A DNA stretch of 64,000 nucleotides, from assembly GCF_014654205.1 (NCBI RefSeq), contig NZ_BNAW01000001.1, forward strand, positions 62,001 through 126,000, given 5' to 3'. Source of the stretch: Amycolatopsis bullii (GTDB lineage Bacteria > Actinomycetota > Actinomycetes > Mycobacteriales > Pseudonocardiaceae). A program made the translations under genes and the position numbers. How positions within the stretch are numbered: the first letter of the stretch is position 1; each line of letters begins with the position of its first letter. Below, piece by piece: positions 40,904 through 48,998 of this stretch. The notes under the pieces are model-generated. The model had not been told where the DNA came from. It saw only the letters and a list, made by a program, of their open reading frames with translations, and made no database searches.

Positions 40904-41579
40904 TGCCCGCGGCGACGAACATCGGCACCGCCACGAACAGCCGGTCGTCGCGGGCGCGGGCCTCCTGCTCCTCCAGCCAGGCGCCGTCGCCGCCGAGGTT
41001 GGCCAAGACCGGCAGCGCCGTCGCGTCCGTCCACACCACGGTGTGGACCTCCACGGTGACCTCCGTGAACCCGTGGTCCAGCAAGAGGTTGCGGTACCTC
41101 CGCGCAATCCTCGGGTGGGGCATGCCGTCCGCGCGCGCGTGGACGATCGTCCGGGTGCGCGCGGGATCGTCGGAGTCGATCACGATGGTGTCCCAGTCCT
41201 GGCCGGTGAGCACCGCGCGGCCGCCCGGAGCCAGGACGCGGCGGGCTTCGGCGACCGCGAGCGCGGGATCGGGCAGGACGTGCAGGACCTTGTCCGCGCG
41301 GTAGCCGGTGACCGAGCCGTCGTCGAGGGGCAGGGCGGTCGCGTCGGCGACGTGGAATTCCCCGCCGGGCCAGCGGGCCGCCGCCACCGAGATCATGGCC
41401 GGGTCGGCGTCGACGCCGATGGCCCGGACCCCGCCTGCGGCCAGCTCGCCGACGGCCCGCCCGCCGCCGCAGCCGACGTCGACCACGACGTCACCGAGTC
41501 CTTCGTAAGTACGTTCCCGCAGGCGGACGGCTTGCGGGCGGTCGTCGAGGGCGTCGAGGAGGCTCAGCAACGTGGACAT
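40881..41579 (-). CDS. SAM-dependent methyltransferase (class I)
   Basis: 232 residues. VVVDVGCGGGRAVGEL is motif I, IGVDADPAMI motif II and ALPLDDGSVTGYRADKVLHVLPDP the substrate-side region of the Methyltransf_11 group. The substrate cannot be told. Start ATG 41579 chosen over two upstream in-frame ATGs because those sit in the 28-base gap before the divergent MerR gene. The MerR protein is the obvious candidate regulator. Confidence 0.85.
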   Translation of the reverse strand: MSTLLSLLDALDDRPQAVRLRERTYEGLGDVVVDVGCGGGRAVGELAAGGVRAIGVDADPAMISVAAARWPGGEFHVADATALPLDDGSVTGYRADKVLHVLPDPALAVAEARRVLAPGGRAVLTGQDWDTIVIDSDDPARTRTIVHARADGMPHPRIARRYRNLLLDHGFTEVTVEVHTVVWTDATALPVLANLGGDGAWLEEQEARARDDRLFVAVPMFVAAGTNAAGSR

Positions 41580-41607
41580 GCCGCCCATCCTGCGACTTAA
41601 TGCCGAC

Positions 41608-41985
41608 ATGAAGTCAATCGGCGAAGTGGCGGCCCGGTTCGGGTTGCCGGCCCACGTGCTGCGGTACTGGGAAGCGGAAGGGCTGCTGGCCCCGGCCCGG
41701 GCGGGGACCCGGCGGCGCTACACCGACGCGGACCTGCGCCGGGTGGCCGCCATCCTGGTCGCCAAGGAAGCCGGGTTCGAGCTCGCGGACATCCGCACGA
41801 TGCTGACCGCCCGGTCCGCGGCCGGCCGGGCGGAGATGGCGGCCCGGCAGCGGGAGCGGCTGCGGGCCCGGATCGCCCGGGCGCAGGCCGCGCTCGAGCT
41901 GCTGGACGGCGATTGCCCGCACGAGGACCTCATGACGTGCCCGCACTTCCAAAGCCTCCTGGACCGACAGCTCGAGCGTTCTTGA
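41608..41985 (+). CDS. MerR-family regulator with Cys-Pro-His tail
   Basis: 125 residues. MerR helix-turn-helix at 1-70 (SIGEVAARFGLPAHVLRYWEAEGLL, RRYTDADLRRVAAI), a coiled-coil helix, then a C-terminal CPHEDLMTCPHF that repeats Cys-Pro-His. Two such motifs suggest a metal, heme or thiol-reactive sensor site; the family includes metal and oxidant sensors. It is divergent from the methyltransferase gene with only 28 bases between, so both promoters must overlap, and TTGACA for the next gene lies at its own 3' end. Confidence 0.85.
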   Translation: MKSIGEVAARFGLPAHVLRYWEAEGLLAPARAGTRRRYTDADLRRVAAILVAKEAGFELADIRTMLTARSAAGRAEMAARQRERLRARIARAQAALELLDGDCPHEDLMTCPHFQSLLDRQLERS

Positions 41986-42010
41986 CAACTTCTCTGTTCG
42001 GCTGGATGCT
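41982..42010 (+). promoter_or_regulatory. promoter of the ArsR-SRPBCC operon
   Basis: TTGACA (41982-41987), 17 bases, GATGCT (42005-42010). The next gene's ATG begins seven bases later, at the expected transcription start, so the message is probably leaderless. Confidence 0.7.
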
Positions 42011-42016
42011 GGGCCC

Positions 42017-42604
42017 ATGTTTCCCGTGGCGGTGATCGAAGACGCGGCGGCGGCCGAGGTGTCGCTGGACCCCGTCCGGGCCCGGCTGCTGGCCGAACTG
42101 GCCGAGCCGGCCTCGGCGACGATGCTGGCCGCGCGGGTCGGCCTGCCCCGGCAGAAGGTGAACTACCACCTGCGGGCCCTGGAGAGCCACGGCCTGGTGG
42201 AGCTGGTCGAGGAACGCCGCAAGGGCAACGTCACCGAGCGGATGATGCGGGCGACGGCGGCGTCGTACGTCATCTCGCCGACGGCGCTGGCCGCGGTCCA
42301 GCCCGACCCGGCCCGCTCGCCGGACCGGCTCTCGGCGCGCTGGCTGCTCGCCGTCGCCGGACGGCTCGTGCGGGACGTCGGCCTGCTGATCACCGGCGCG
42401 GCCAAGGCCAAGCAGCGCCTGGCGACCTTCGCGCTCGACGGCGAGGTGCGGTTCGCCTCCGCCGCCGACCGGGCCGCGTTCGCCGAAGAGCTCACGGCCG
42501 CCGTCACCACGCTGGTCGGGAAGTACCACGACGAGACGGCCGAGAAGGGCCGCTCGTACCGGGTGGTCGTCGCCGTGCACCCGAGCGTCCCGGAGGAGTC
42601 CTGA
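42017..42604 (+). CDS. ArsR-type helix-turn-helix regulator
   Basis: 195 residues. Winged helix about 15-85 with ARLLAELAEPASATMLAARVG and QKVNYHLRALESHGLVELV. No cysteine metal site is visible. The remaining 110 residues form a helical extension. It belongs to the group of ArsR regulators encoded directly before an SRPBCC/AHSA1 protein, as here (one base between the genes). Probably represses this operon. Leaderless start as judged from the promoter position. Confidence 0.88.
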   Translation: MFPVAVIEDAAAAEVSLDPVRARLLAELAEPASATMLAARVGLPRQKVNYHLRALESHGLVELVEERRKGNVTERMMRATAASYVISPTALAAVQPDPARSPDRLSARWLLAVAGRLVRDVGLLITGAAKAKQRLATFALDGEVRFASAADRAAFAEELTAAVTTLVGKYHDETAEKGRSYRVVVAVHPSVPEES

Positions 42605-42605
42605 A

Positions 42606-43334
42606 GTGGGGTACGAGTTCGAACTGACCGACGTCGCCGACGTCGGGGCGACGCCGGAGCAGGTCTGGGAAGCCATCGCGACCGGGCCGGGCATCGATTC
42701 GTGGTTCATGGGCCGCAACGAGGTCGAAGGCGGCACCGGCGGGACGATCCGCGGCGCCTTCGGCGGGTACCGGCCCGAATTCCGGATCCGCGAGTGGGAC
42801 CCGGCGGAGAAGCTCGCCTACGGCAGCGACCCGGCACCGGACGGACGGCGGATCGCCTACGAGTTCCTCATCGAGGGCCGCGAAGGTGGCAGTACGGTGA
42901 TCAGGTGCGTCACCAGCGGCTTCCTCCCCGGCGACGACTGGGAGGACGAGTTCGAGGCGATGACCGCGGGCGGCGAGCTGTTCTTCCGCACCCTGGTCGA
43001 GTACGTGACGAACTTCGCGGGCCGGACGGCGACGCCGGTGACCGCGTTCGGCCCGCCGGTGGGGGACTGGGACGAGGCCTGGACCCGGCTCGGTGCGGCA
43101 CTGGGCCTGCCGGCACGCCCGGCCGAAGGCGACCGGGTCCGGATCGGCCAAGAGGGCGTGGTCTACGCGGTGAACGACCAGACGGTGGGCGTGCGGACGG
43201 CGGACGCGATGTTCCGGTTCGTGCGCGGCATCCAGGGTGTGATGGTGGCCTGCCACCACTTGTTCACCCCCGGGGCCGACACGGACGTCGAGGAAAAGGC
43301 CTGGGGTGACTGGCTGAACCGCGTTTTCGGTTGA
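42606..43334 (+). CDS. SRPBCC (AHSA1/START-like) protein
   Basis: 242 residues. DVADVGATPEQVWEAIATG, IDSWFMGRNEV and IREWDPAEKLAYG are typical of the AHSA1-like START fold, a hydrophobic-ligand pocket. Function in this subgroup is unknown; some bind lipids, aromatics or help detoxification. GTG 42606 starts just after the ArsR stop, so it is co-translated with its likely regulator. The C-terminal 80 residues (from about 160) contain no second recognised domain. Confidence 0.85.
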   Translation: MGYEFELTDVADVGATPEQVWEAIATGPGIDSWFMGRNEVEGGTGGTIRGAFGGYRPEFRIREWDPAEKLAYGSDPAPDGRRIAYEFLIEGREGGSTVIRCVTSGFLPGDDWEDEFEAMTAGGELFFRTLVEYVTNFAGRTATPVTAFGPPVGDWDEAWTRLGAALGLPARPAEGDRVRIGQEGVVYAVNDQTVGVRTADAMFRFVRGIQGVMVACHHLFTPGADTDVEEKAWGDWLNRVFG

Positions 43335-43359
43335 CAGTCGAGCGGAATACATCGATTCT
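43331..43359 (+). promoter_or_regulatory. promoter of the DUF2975 gene
   Basis: TTGACA (43331-43336), 17 bases, GATTCT (43354-43359); ATG follows seven bases later, so transcription should start at the initiation codon. The -35 box overlaps the SRPBCC stop codon. Confidence 0.7.
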
Positions 43360-43365
43360 CGATAC

Positions 43366-43863
43366 ATGCCTCGCTTTCTCGCGGGCCCCCTCCAGGCGTT
43401 CGTGGCCTTCGCGTTCCTCGCCGGCCTGTACGCGCAGATCGTGGTGATCCCGACGACCGCGGCCGACCAGGTCGAGCTCTTCCCGCCGTACGCGCCGTTC
43501 CGGGTTCCGCTCGTGACGGCGGCGATCGCGTTCGTCGCCTGCGGGCAGGCCGCCCTGCTCGGGCTGGGCATGCTGCTGCGGCGCGCGAGCCGCGGCTCCG
43601 TCTTCGAGCCGTCCACGCTGACCTGGGCGAACGTCGTCGTGGGTGCCGCGGCCGTGGCGACCGCGCTCGCCGCGGCGGTGTTCGGCTACGTCACGCTGTC
43701 GGACATCCCGTCACCGGCCGACGGCATGGACGTGATCGGCCTGTGGCTCGGCACGGCCGCCGCGGCCGGCGTGGGCACGGCCGTGGTCCTGCTGGTCCTC
43801 GCCGGGCGGCACCTGCTGGTGAAGGCCATCGGCCTGCGCACCGAACTCGACGCCGTCGTCTGA
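43366..43863 (+). CDS. DUF2975-type membrane protein
   Basis: 165 residues with four predicted membrane helices: about 8-28, 48-68, 85-107 and 125-150, joined by short loops. LRRASRGSVFEPSTLTWANVV between helices 2 and 3 matches the DUF2975 family. Such proteins are usually encoded beside a small XRE regulator; none is seen here. Function unknown. It has its own promoter and apparent leaderless start. Confidence 0.8.
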   Translation: MPRFLAGPLQAFVAFAFLAGLYAQIVVIPTTAADQVELFPPYAPFRVPLVTAAIAFVACGQAALLGLGMLLRRASRGSVFEPSTLTWANVVVGAAAVATALAAAVFGYVTLSDIPSPADGMDVIGLWLGTAAAAGVGTAVVLLVLAGRHLLVKAIGLRTELDAVV

Positions 43864-43878
43864 CTGCCGCGAGAAGGG

Positions 43879-44103
43879 TCAGGTCGGCAGGGCGCCGGGA
43901 AGGCTCTGCGCCGTCTTCTTGCGGCGCAGCCAGACCCGGCGCGTGCCGTCGGCGTAGAGCCGCACGGTGCGCAGTTCCCAGCCCGCGAACTCCGCGTGGA
44001 TGGAGAGCTGGATCGCCGCCGCACGCCGGGACACGCCCGGGGGGAGGTGCAGGCGGCGATACTCCCAATCCCCTTCGACCACCGCCTCGCTGACCGTCGT
44101 CAT
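43879..44103 (-). CDS. DUF5703 family small protein
   Basis: 74 residues: GDWEYRRLHLPPGVSRRAA, EFAGWELRTVRLYADGTRR and VWLRRKK are the pattern of the actinobacterial DUF5703 family. No signal peptide or membrane segment. The ATG overlaps the stop of the upstream lipoprotein gene (ATGA), so the two are translationally coupled, a link that may hint at a shared envelope role. Function unknown. Confidence 0.85.
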   Translation of the reverse strand: MTTVSEAVVEGDWEYRRLHLPPGVSRRAAAIQLSIHAEFAGWELRTVRLYADGTRRVWLRRKKTAQSLPGALPT

Positions 44104-45152
44104 GGCTGGATCACCTGGGTCCCTTCTCCGGCGGCCGAGCCGACGATCACCCGGCCGCTCTTCTCGTCCACCCCCACCGAGTCCGGCTGGCGCACGGTGG
44201 GGAACCGGTATTTCTCGACGGGCTCGCCGCCGCGAACGTCGAACCCGACCACCTCGTTGCGTTCGGTGAGCGTCACCCACGCCAGGCTGCGCGTGGCGTC
44301 GTAGGCGATCCCGTACGCCCCGCCGGGCACCGGGTAACGCTGCTTCAGGATCAGCGGGCCCGCCGAGAACGCCAGCAGGGCGCCCGCCCGCGCGTCGGTC
44401 ACCAGCACCCGCCCGTAGGAGTCCGCCACGGCGTTCGCGGCGCCGTCACCCGCGCGCAGGCCTTCGCCGACCTTCCCCCCCGCGACGTCGACCGAGAACA
44501 CCGCCGTCCGCAGCCGGTCCAGCACCACCACACCGTCCCCGGTGTCGACGACGTCGTCGGCGCTGTAGAGCTGCCCGCCGATCGTCCGCGCCGGACCCGC
44601 CGCCGGCAGCACCCGGATGTCCTTGCCCGCCCCCATCGCGACCAGCCGATCAGCGCCGTAGGCGATGCTCGACGCCGGCTGCCCGCCCGTCTTCGTCTCC
44701 GTGAGCTTCCGGTCCGGCAACGTCAGCTGCTGCACCACACCCTGATCGGGTTCGGCGATCTCGATCCGCCCCGGCGCCGCCGTCAGCCGCGAGACCTTGC
44801 CGTATAACGGCATATTCACCGGGGGTGACGCGAGCGCAGCCAAGTCGTACAGCTGCAGGGCCGAGGGCGAAGAAACGGCCACGACGAGGGTCGCCGTCTT
44901 CGCGTCGACGGCGACGGCCGCCACCGAACCCGTCCCGAGCACCTGACCGGCGGGTTTCACGGTCACGGCGGGGGAGACGGCCGGGCGCGCGGCGGTCGGG
45001 TTCGCCACGATCTGCAGGTCGTCGGAGGTCGACTTGGCCGACGAGCAGCCCGAGAGCACCAGGGCACCGGCGAACGGGAGCGCGATCCACGACACGGCGG
45101 CGAACCGACGCACGTTGCGGCCTCCAGGTGTCCCTCGGCGGACGGTCTTCAC
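44100..45152 (-). CDS. lipoprotein with beta-propeller-like repeats; contains a TTA codon
   Basis: 350 residues. Signal peptide ending in a lipobox LSGCSS, so it is lipid-anchored outside the membrane. The body has repeated strands with YGADRLVAMG, VVDTGDGVVVLDR, NAVADSYGRVLVTDA and GIAYDATRSLAWVTL, as in NHL/YncE-type propellers, which often bind partners or glycans. GTG 45152 is preferred because AAGGAG precedes it by seven bases; ATG 45158 would leave one base. Codon 116 is TTA (44805-44807), the rarest leucine codon here; in streptomycetes TTA genes depend on bldA tRNA. Its stop overlaps the DUF5703 start. Confidence 0.85.
   Translation of the reverse strand: MKTVRRGTPGGRNVRRFAAVSWIALPFAGALVLSGCSSAKSTSDDLQIVANPTAARPAVSPAVTVKPAGQVLGTGSVAAVAVDAKTATLVVAVSSPSALQLYDLAALASPPVNMPLYGKVSRLTAAPGRIEIAEPDQGVVQQLTLPDRKLTETKTGGQPASSIAYGADRLVAMGAGKDIRVLPAAGPARTIGGQLYSADDVVDTGDGVVVLDRLRTAVFSVDVAGGKVGEGLRAGDGAANAVADSYGRVLVTDARAGALLAFSAGPLILKQRYPVPGGAYGIAYDATRSLAWVTLTERNEVVGFDVRGGEPVEKYRFPTVRQPDSVGVDEKSGRVIVGSAAGEGTQVIQP
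44802..44817. repeat. dispersed AT-rich motif, copy 3 (within coding sequence)
   Basis: GTATAACGGCATATTC, 14 of 16 bases as in copy 1. It overlaps the TTA codon of the lipoprotein gene and a small palindrome TGCCGT-ata-ACGGCA. Confidence 0.5.
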
Positions 45153-45211
45153 CAGCATGCTCCTTGATCCCCGTGCCGTCACGTGCGTGTCACCGAACAG
45201 ACACCTGGCGC

Positions 45212-46180
45212 TCATCGCGGCCAGCGTTCGGGGTAGCCGACCTCGATCGCGCTGACGTCGTCGAGCGCGGCCCGGATGGCCGGCGGGAGGGTGATGTCCT
45301 CCGCCGCCAGTGACCCGGTGAGCTGGCCGGTGTCCCGCGCCCCGACGACCGGGGCGACGACGCCGGGCCGGTCGCGGACCCAGGCCAGGGCCACCGCCAG
45401 CGGGGACGTGCCGAGTCCGTCGGCGGCGGTCGCGACGGCCTGCACGATCCGGGCGGCGCGGTCGGTGCGGTGGTGTTCGACGTACCCGGCGTAGGCGCTG
45501 TTGGCGCCGCGCGAATCGGCGGGCGTGCCGGTGCGGTACTTGCCGGTCAGGACGCCCCGGCCGAGGGGCGCCCAGGGGAGCAGGCCGATGCCGTGGTGCT
45601 CGGCCGCGGGCACGACCTCGCGGTCCACCCCGCGTTCCAGCAGCGAGTACTCGACCTGGGTGGAGACGATCGGCGCGAGGGCCGAGGCGCCCGCGGCGGC
45701 GGTGGCCAGCTGCCAGCCCGCGTAGTTCGAGACGCCGACGTAGCGGACCTTCCCGCTGGTCACGGCGTACTCGAGGGCGGACAGCGTCTCGGCGAGCGGC
45801 ACGCAGTCGTCCCAGGCGTGCAGCTGCCACAGGTCGATGTGGTCGGTGCCGAGCCGCTTGAGCGAGCCGTCGAGCGCGGTGAGCAGCGCGCCGCGCGAGG
45901 CGCCGCCGCCGAACGGCCCGTCGGTGCGCTTGGCGACCGCCTTCGTCGCGAGGACGACGTCGTCGCGGGGCACGAGGTCGCCGAGCAGCGAGCCGAGCAC
46001 CCGCTCGCTCTCGCCCTCGCCGTAGATGTCGGCCGTGTCCACCAGGGTGCCGCCGGCGTCGACGAAGGCGACCAGCTGGCTGGCGGCCTCCTCCGCGTCG
46101 GTGTCGCCACCCCAGGTCATGGTGCCGAGCGCCATACGGGAGACGCGCAGTCCCGAGCGGCCGAGCAGTCGCTTTTCCAC
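45212..46180 (-). CDS. aldo/keto reductase
   Basis: 322 residues, (beta/alpha)8 barrel. LVDTADIYGEGESERVLG (catalytic Asp and Tyr), VLATKAVAK (Lys), LWQLHAWD (His) and GVSNYAGWQLA are family marks; APIVSTQVEYSLLERGVD and WAPLGRGVLTGKY belong to the YajO/Tas-like subgroup. It reduces aldehydes or ketones with NADPH; substrate unknown. GTG 46180 is taken as start since MEKRLLGRSGLRVS is the usual family beginning and a TAGGCT box lies just upstream, leaving almost no leader. Confidence 0.88.
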   Translation of the reverse strand: MEKRLLGRSGLRVSRMALGTMTWGGDTDAEEAASQLVAFVDAGGTLVDTADIYGEGESERVLGSLLGDLVPRDDVVLATKAVAKRTDGPFGGGASRGALLTALDGSLKRLGTDHIDLWQLHAWDDCVPLAETLSALEYAVTSGKVRYVGVSNYAGWQLATAAAGASALAPIVSTQVEYSLLERGVDREVVPAAEHHGIGLLPWAPLGRGVLTGKYRTGTPADSRGANSAYAGYVEHHRTDRAARIVQAVATAADGLGTSPLAVALAWVRDRPGVVAPVVGARDTGQLTGSLAAEDITLPPAIRAALDDVSAIEVGYPERWPR

Positions 46181-46266
46181 GACCGCCGAGCCTAGTGGGC
46201 TGCCCCGTCCGGAGGAGACCAAGGTGAGTCGTGTCGCGATCAAGGCCCCCGTTAGGGTCTGGCCCC

Positions 46267-47304
46267 GTGCGACTCGGACTGAATCTCGGCTATTGGGGAG
46301 CGGGGAACGACCCCGCGAACCTGGCCCTGGCGAAACAAGCGGAGGACCTCGGGTACGCGGTGGTGTGGGCCGCGGAGGCCTACGGTTCGGACGCGGTGAC
46401 CGTGCTCACGTGGATCGCGGCGCGGACGTCGCGGATCGACGTCGGTGCCGCCGTGCTGCAGATCCCGGCGCGCACCCCGGCCATGACGGCGATGACCGCC
46501 GCGACCCTCGACACGCTGTCGGGCGGCCGGTTCCGGCTCGGCCTCGGCGTGTCCGGCCCGCAGGTGTCCGAGGGCTGGCACGGCGTCCGCTTCGCCTCGC
46601 CGGTGAGCCGCACGCGGGAGTACGCGCAGATCGTGCGGACGGCGTTGCGCCGTGAGCGGCTGAAGTTCGCGGGCGAGCACTTCACGCTGCCGCTGCCGGA
46701 CGGCCCGGGCAAGGCGCTGCGGCTGACCGTCCGCCCGGCTCGCAAGCACCTCCCGCTGTACCTGGCCGCGATCGGCCCGAAGAACCTGGAACTGGCCGGG
46801 GAGATCGCCGACGGCTGGCTGCCGGTGTTCTTCTCGCCGGCCCACGCGGGGGAGCAGCTGGCCCACGTCCGGGCCGGTGCCGAGCGGGCCGGTCGCACGC
46901 TGGACGGTTTCGACGTCGTCCCGTCGGTGCCGCTGGTGCCCGGCGAGGACTGGCGAACCTGCGCGGACGCCGTCCGCGGCTACGCGGCGCTCTACCTCGG
47001 GGGGATGGGGAGCAAGGAGAAGAACTTCTACAACCGGCTGGCGTGCCGGATGGGATTCGCGGCCGAGGCCGCCGAAGTGCAGGAGAAGTACCTGGCGGGC
47101 GACCGGGTGGGGGCGATGGCGGCGGTGCCGGCCGAGTTCCTCGACGCGACGTCGCTGCTGGGCCCGAAGGAACGGATCGCGGAGAAGATGACGGAATACG
47201 CCGAAGCCGGCGTGACGACCCTGTCGGTGTCGCCCTACACGCCGGAACCGGCCGAGGCGCTGCGCACGGCCGTGGAGGCCCTCGAGCTGGCGGGGGTGGC
47301 CTGA
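46267..47304 (+). CDS. LLM-class F420-dependent oxidoreductase
   Basis: 345 residues, luciferase-like TIM barrel. [35 protein letters not shown] and [16 protein letters not shown] are typical of actinobacterial F420-dependent enzymes. These use reduced coenzyme F420 on varied substrates; the actual reaction is unknown. GTG 46267 starts eight bases after TAGGGT, so the message is probably leaderless. It precedes uppP by one base and is probably co-transcribed. Confidence 0.87.
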   Translation: MRLGLNLGYWGAGNDPANLALAKQAEDLGYAVVWAAEAYGSDAVTVLTWIAARTSRIDVGAAVLQIPARTPAMTAMTAATLDTLSGGRFRLGLGVSGPQVSEGWHGVRFASPVSRTREYAQIVRTALRRERLKFAGEHFTLPLPDGPGKALRLTVRPARKHLPLYLAAIGPKNLELAGEIADGWLPVFFSPAHAGEQLAHVRAGAERAGRTLDGFDVVPSVPLVPGEDWRTCADAVRGYAALYLGGMGSKEKNFYNRLACRMGFAAEAAEVQEKYLAGDRVGAMAAVPAEFLDATSLLGPKERIAEKMTEYAEAGVTTLSVSPYTPEPAEALRTAVEALELAGVA

Positions 47305-47305
47305 C

Positions 47306-48148
47306 GTGGGCTGGTTCGAAGCACTCGTCCTGGGCCTGGTCCAGGGCCTGACGGAGTTCCTGCCGATCTCCTCGAGCGCGCACCTGCGGATCGTGGCGGC
47401 ACTGGCGGGCTGGGACGACCCGGGCGCGGCGTTCACCGCCGTCACCCAGATCGGCACCGAACTGGCGGTGATCATCTACTTCGGCCCGAAGATCGGGAAG
47501 ATCCTGCGGGCCTGGTTCTTCTCGCTGTACAAGTCGGAGTGGCGCCGCGACCCCGACGCCCGGCTGGGCTGGCTGATCATCGTCGGGTCGCTGCCGATCG
47601 TGGTGCTCGGGCTGCTGCTGCAGGACCAGATCGACAGCGCGTTCCGCGACCTGCGGATCACCGCGACCGTGCTCATCGTGTTCGGCGTGATCCTGCTGGT
47701 CGCCGACCGGATCGGCCGGCAGGACCGCACCCTGGACGACCTGACCGTGCCGCACGGGCTCGGCTTCGGCTTCGCGCAGGCGCTGGCGCTGATCCCGGGC
47801 GTGTCCCGTTCGGGTGGCACGACCAGCGCGGGCCTGCTGCTCGGCTACACCCGCGCCGAGGCGGCGGAGTACTCGTTCCTGCTGGCGCTGCCGGCGGTGT
47901 TCGGGTCGGGCGTGTACAAGCTCAAGGACATCGGCTCGGGTGACGTGCCGGCGCAGTGGGGCCCGACGATCCTGGCGACGCTGGTCGCCTTCGGTGTCGG
48001 GTACGCGGTGATCGCCTGGCTGATGGCCTACATCAAGAAGCGCAGCTTCGTGCCGTTCGTGGTGTACCGGCTGATCCTCGGCGTGCTGCTGTTCGTGCTG
48101 ATCTTCAGCGGGGTGCTGGACCCGAACGCCGGCCCGGTCGGTCACTGA
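47306..48148 (+). CDS. uppP: undecaprenyl-diphosphatase
   Basis: 280 residues, polytopic membrane protein. [16 protein letters not shown] near the N-terminus and [17 protein letters not shown] in the middle are the two inverted-repeat catalytic motifs of BacA/UppP. It recycles undecaprenyl pyrophosphate for peptidoglycan and teichoic synthesis, and gives bacitracin resistance when abundant. GTG 47306 follows the LLM stop immediately. No unusual feature. Confidence 0.95.
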   Translation: MGWFEALVLGLVQGLTEFLPISSSAHLRIVAALAGWDDPGAAFTAVTQIGTELAVIIYFGPKIGKILRAWFFSLYKSEWRRDPDARLGWLIIVGSLPIVVLGLLLQDQIDSAFRDLRITATVLIVFGVILLVADRIGRQDRTLDDLTVPHGLGFGFAQALALIPGVSRSGGTTSAGLLLGYTRAEAAEYSFLLALPAVFGSGVYKLKDIGSGDVPAQWGPTILATLVAFGVGYAVIAWLMAYIKKRSFVPFVVYRLILGVLLFVLIFSGVLDPNAGPVGH

Positions 48149-48197
48149 TCCGCCCGCGTGGGGACCGCTTGATCGGTTCCCACGTAGGGTGGGGCCC

Positions 48198-48905
48198 GTG
48201 AGTACGGTCATTCTGCTGAGGCACGGCAAGTCGACGGCCAACGGCTCGGGCATCCTCGCCGGGCGCTCCCCGAAGGTCAGCCTCGACGACACCGGCCGCG
48301 CCCAGGCGGAGAAGCTCGTCGAACGCCTCGACGGCGTCCCGCTGTCCGGGCTCGTCGTCTCGCCCATGCTGCGGTGCAAGCAGACCGTCGGCCCGCTGGC
48401 CACCGCGCGCGGCCTCGAGAAGGTCGTCGAGCCCGGGCTGTCCGAAGTGGACTACGGCGATTGGACCGGCAAGGAGCTCAAGCACCTGGCCAAGGAGCCG
48501 CTCTGGCGGGTCGTGCAGGCGCACGCCTCGGCCGCGGTGTTCCCCGGCGGCGAAGGGCTCGCGGCGATGCAGGCCCGCTCGGTCGCCGCCGTGCGCGCCC
48601 ACGACCGGCGGATCGCCGCCGAGCACGGCGACCACGCCGTCTGGCTGCTGTGCAGCCACGGCGACGTCATCAAGTCCATCCTGGCCGACGCGCTCGGCCA
48701 GCACCTCGACGCCTTCCAGCGGATCGTCGTCGACCCGGCGTCCGTCTCGGTCGTGCGCTACACCGAGACGCGGCCGTTCGTGCTGCGGGTCAACGACCAC
48801 GGCGGCGACCTGCGCGGCATCGTGCCGCCCGAACCGAAGCCGAAACGGGGCAGGAAGGCCGCGCCGAGCAGTGACGCCGTCGTGGGCGGTACCACGGGCC
48901 GGTGA
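48198..48905 (+). CDS. histidine phosphatase / phosphomutase family protein
   Basis: 235 residues. ILLRHGKSTANGSGI is the RHG motif with nucleophile His, SEVDYGDWTG and LLCSHGDVIKSIL complete the active site of the branch-1 histidine phosphatase fold. It fits the MSMEG_4193-type actinobacterial subgroup, whose substrate is not known. Basic, low-complexity C-terminus (PKPKRGRK). GTG 48198 lies seven bases after TAGGGT, again a leaderless start. Confidence 0.88.
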   Translation: MSTVILLRHGKSTANGSGILAGRSPKVSLDDTGRAQAEKLVERLDGVPLSGLVVSPMLRCKQTVGPLATARGLEKVVEPGLSEVDYGDWTGKELKHLAKEPLWRVVQAHASAAVFPGGEGLAAMQARSVAAVRAHDRRIAAEHGDHAVWLLCSHGDVIKSILADALGQHLDAFQRIVVDPASVSVVRYTETRPFVLRVNDHGGDLRGIVPPEPKPKRGRKAAPSSDAVVGGTTGR

Positions 48906-48998
48906 CCCCGGCCACCTCCGGAAAGCGCTGACATCCACCCTGGCCGACCCCGTAGGGTGGCGGGACCGAGTGTTTGTCCCCGACCAGGAGCCTGCCCG

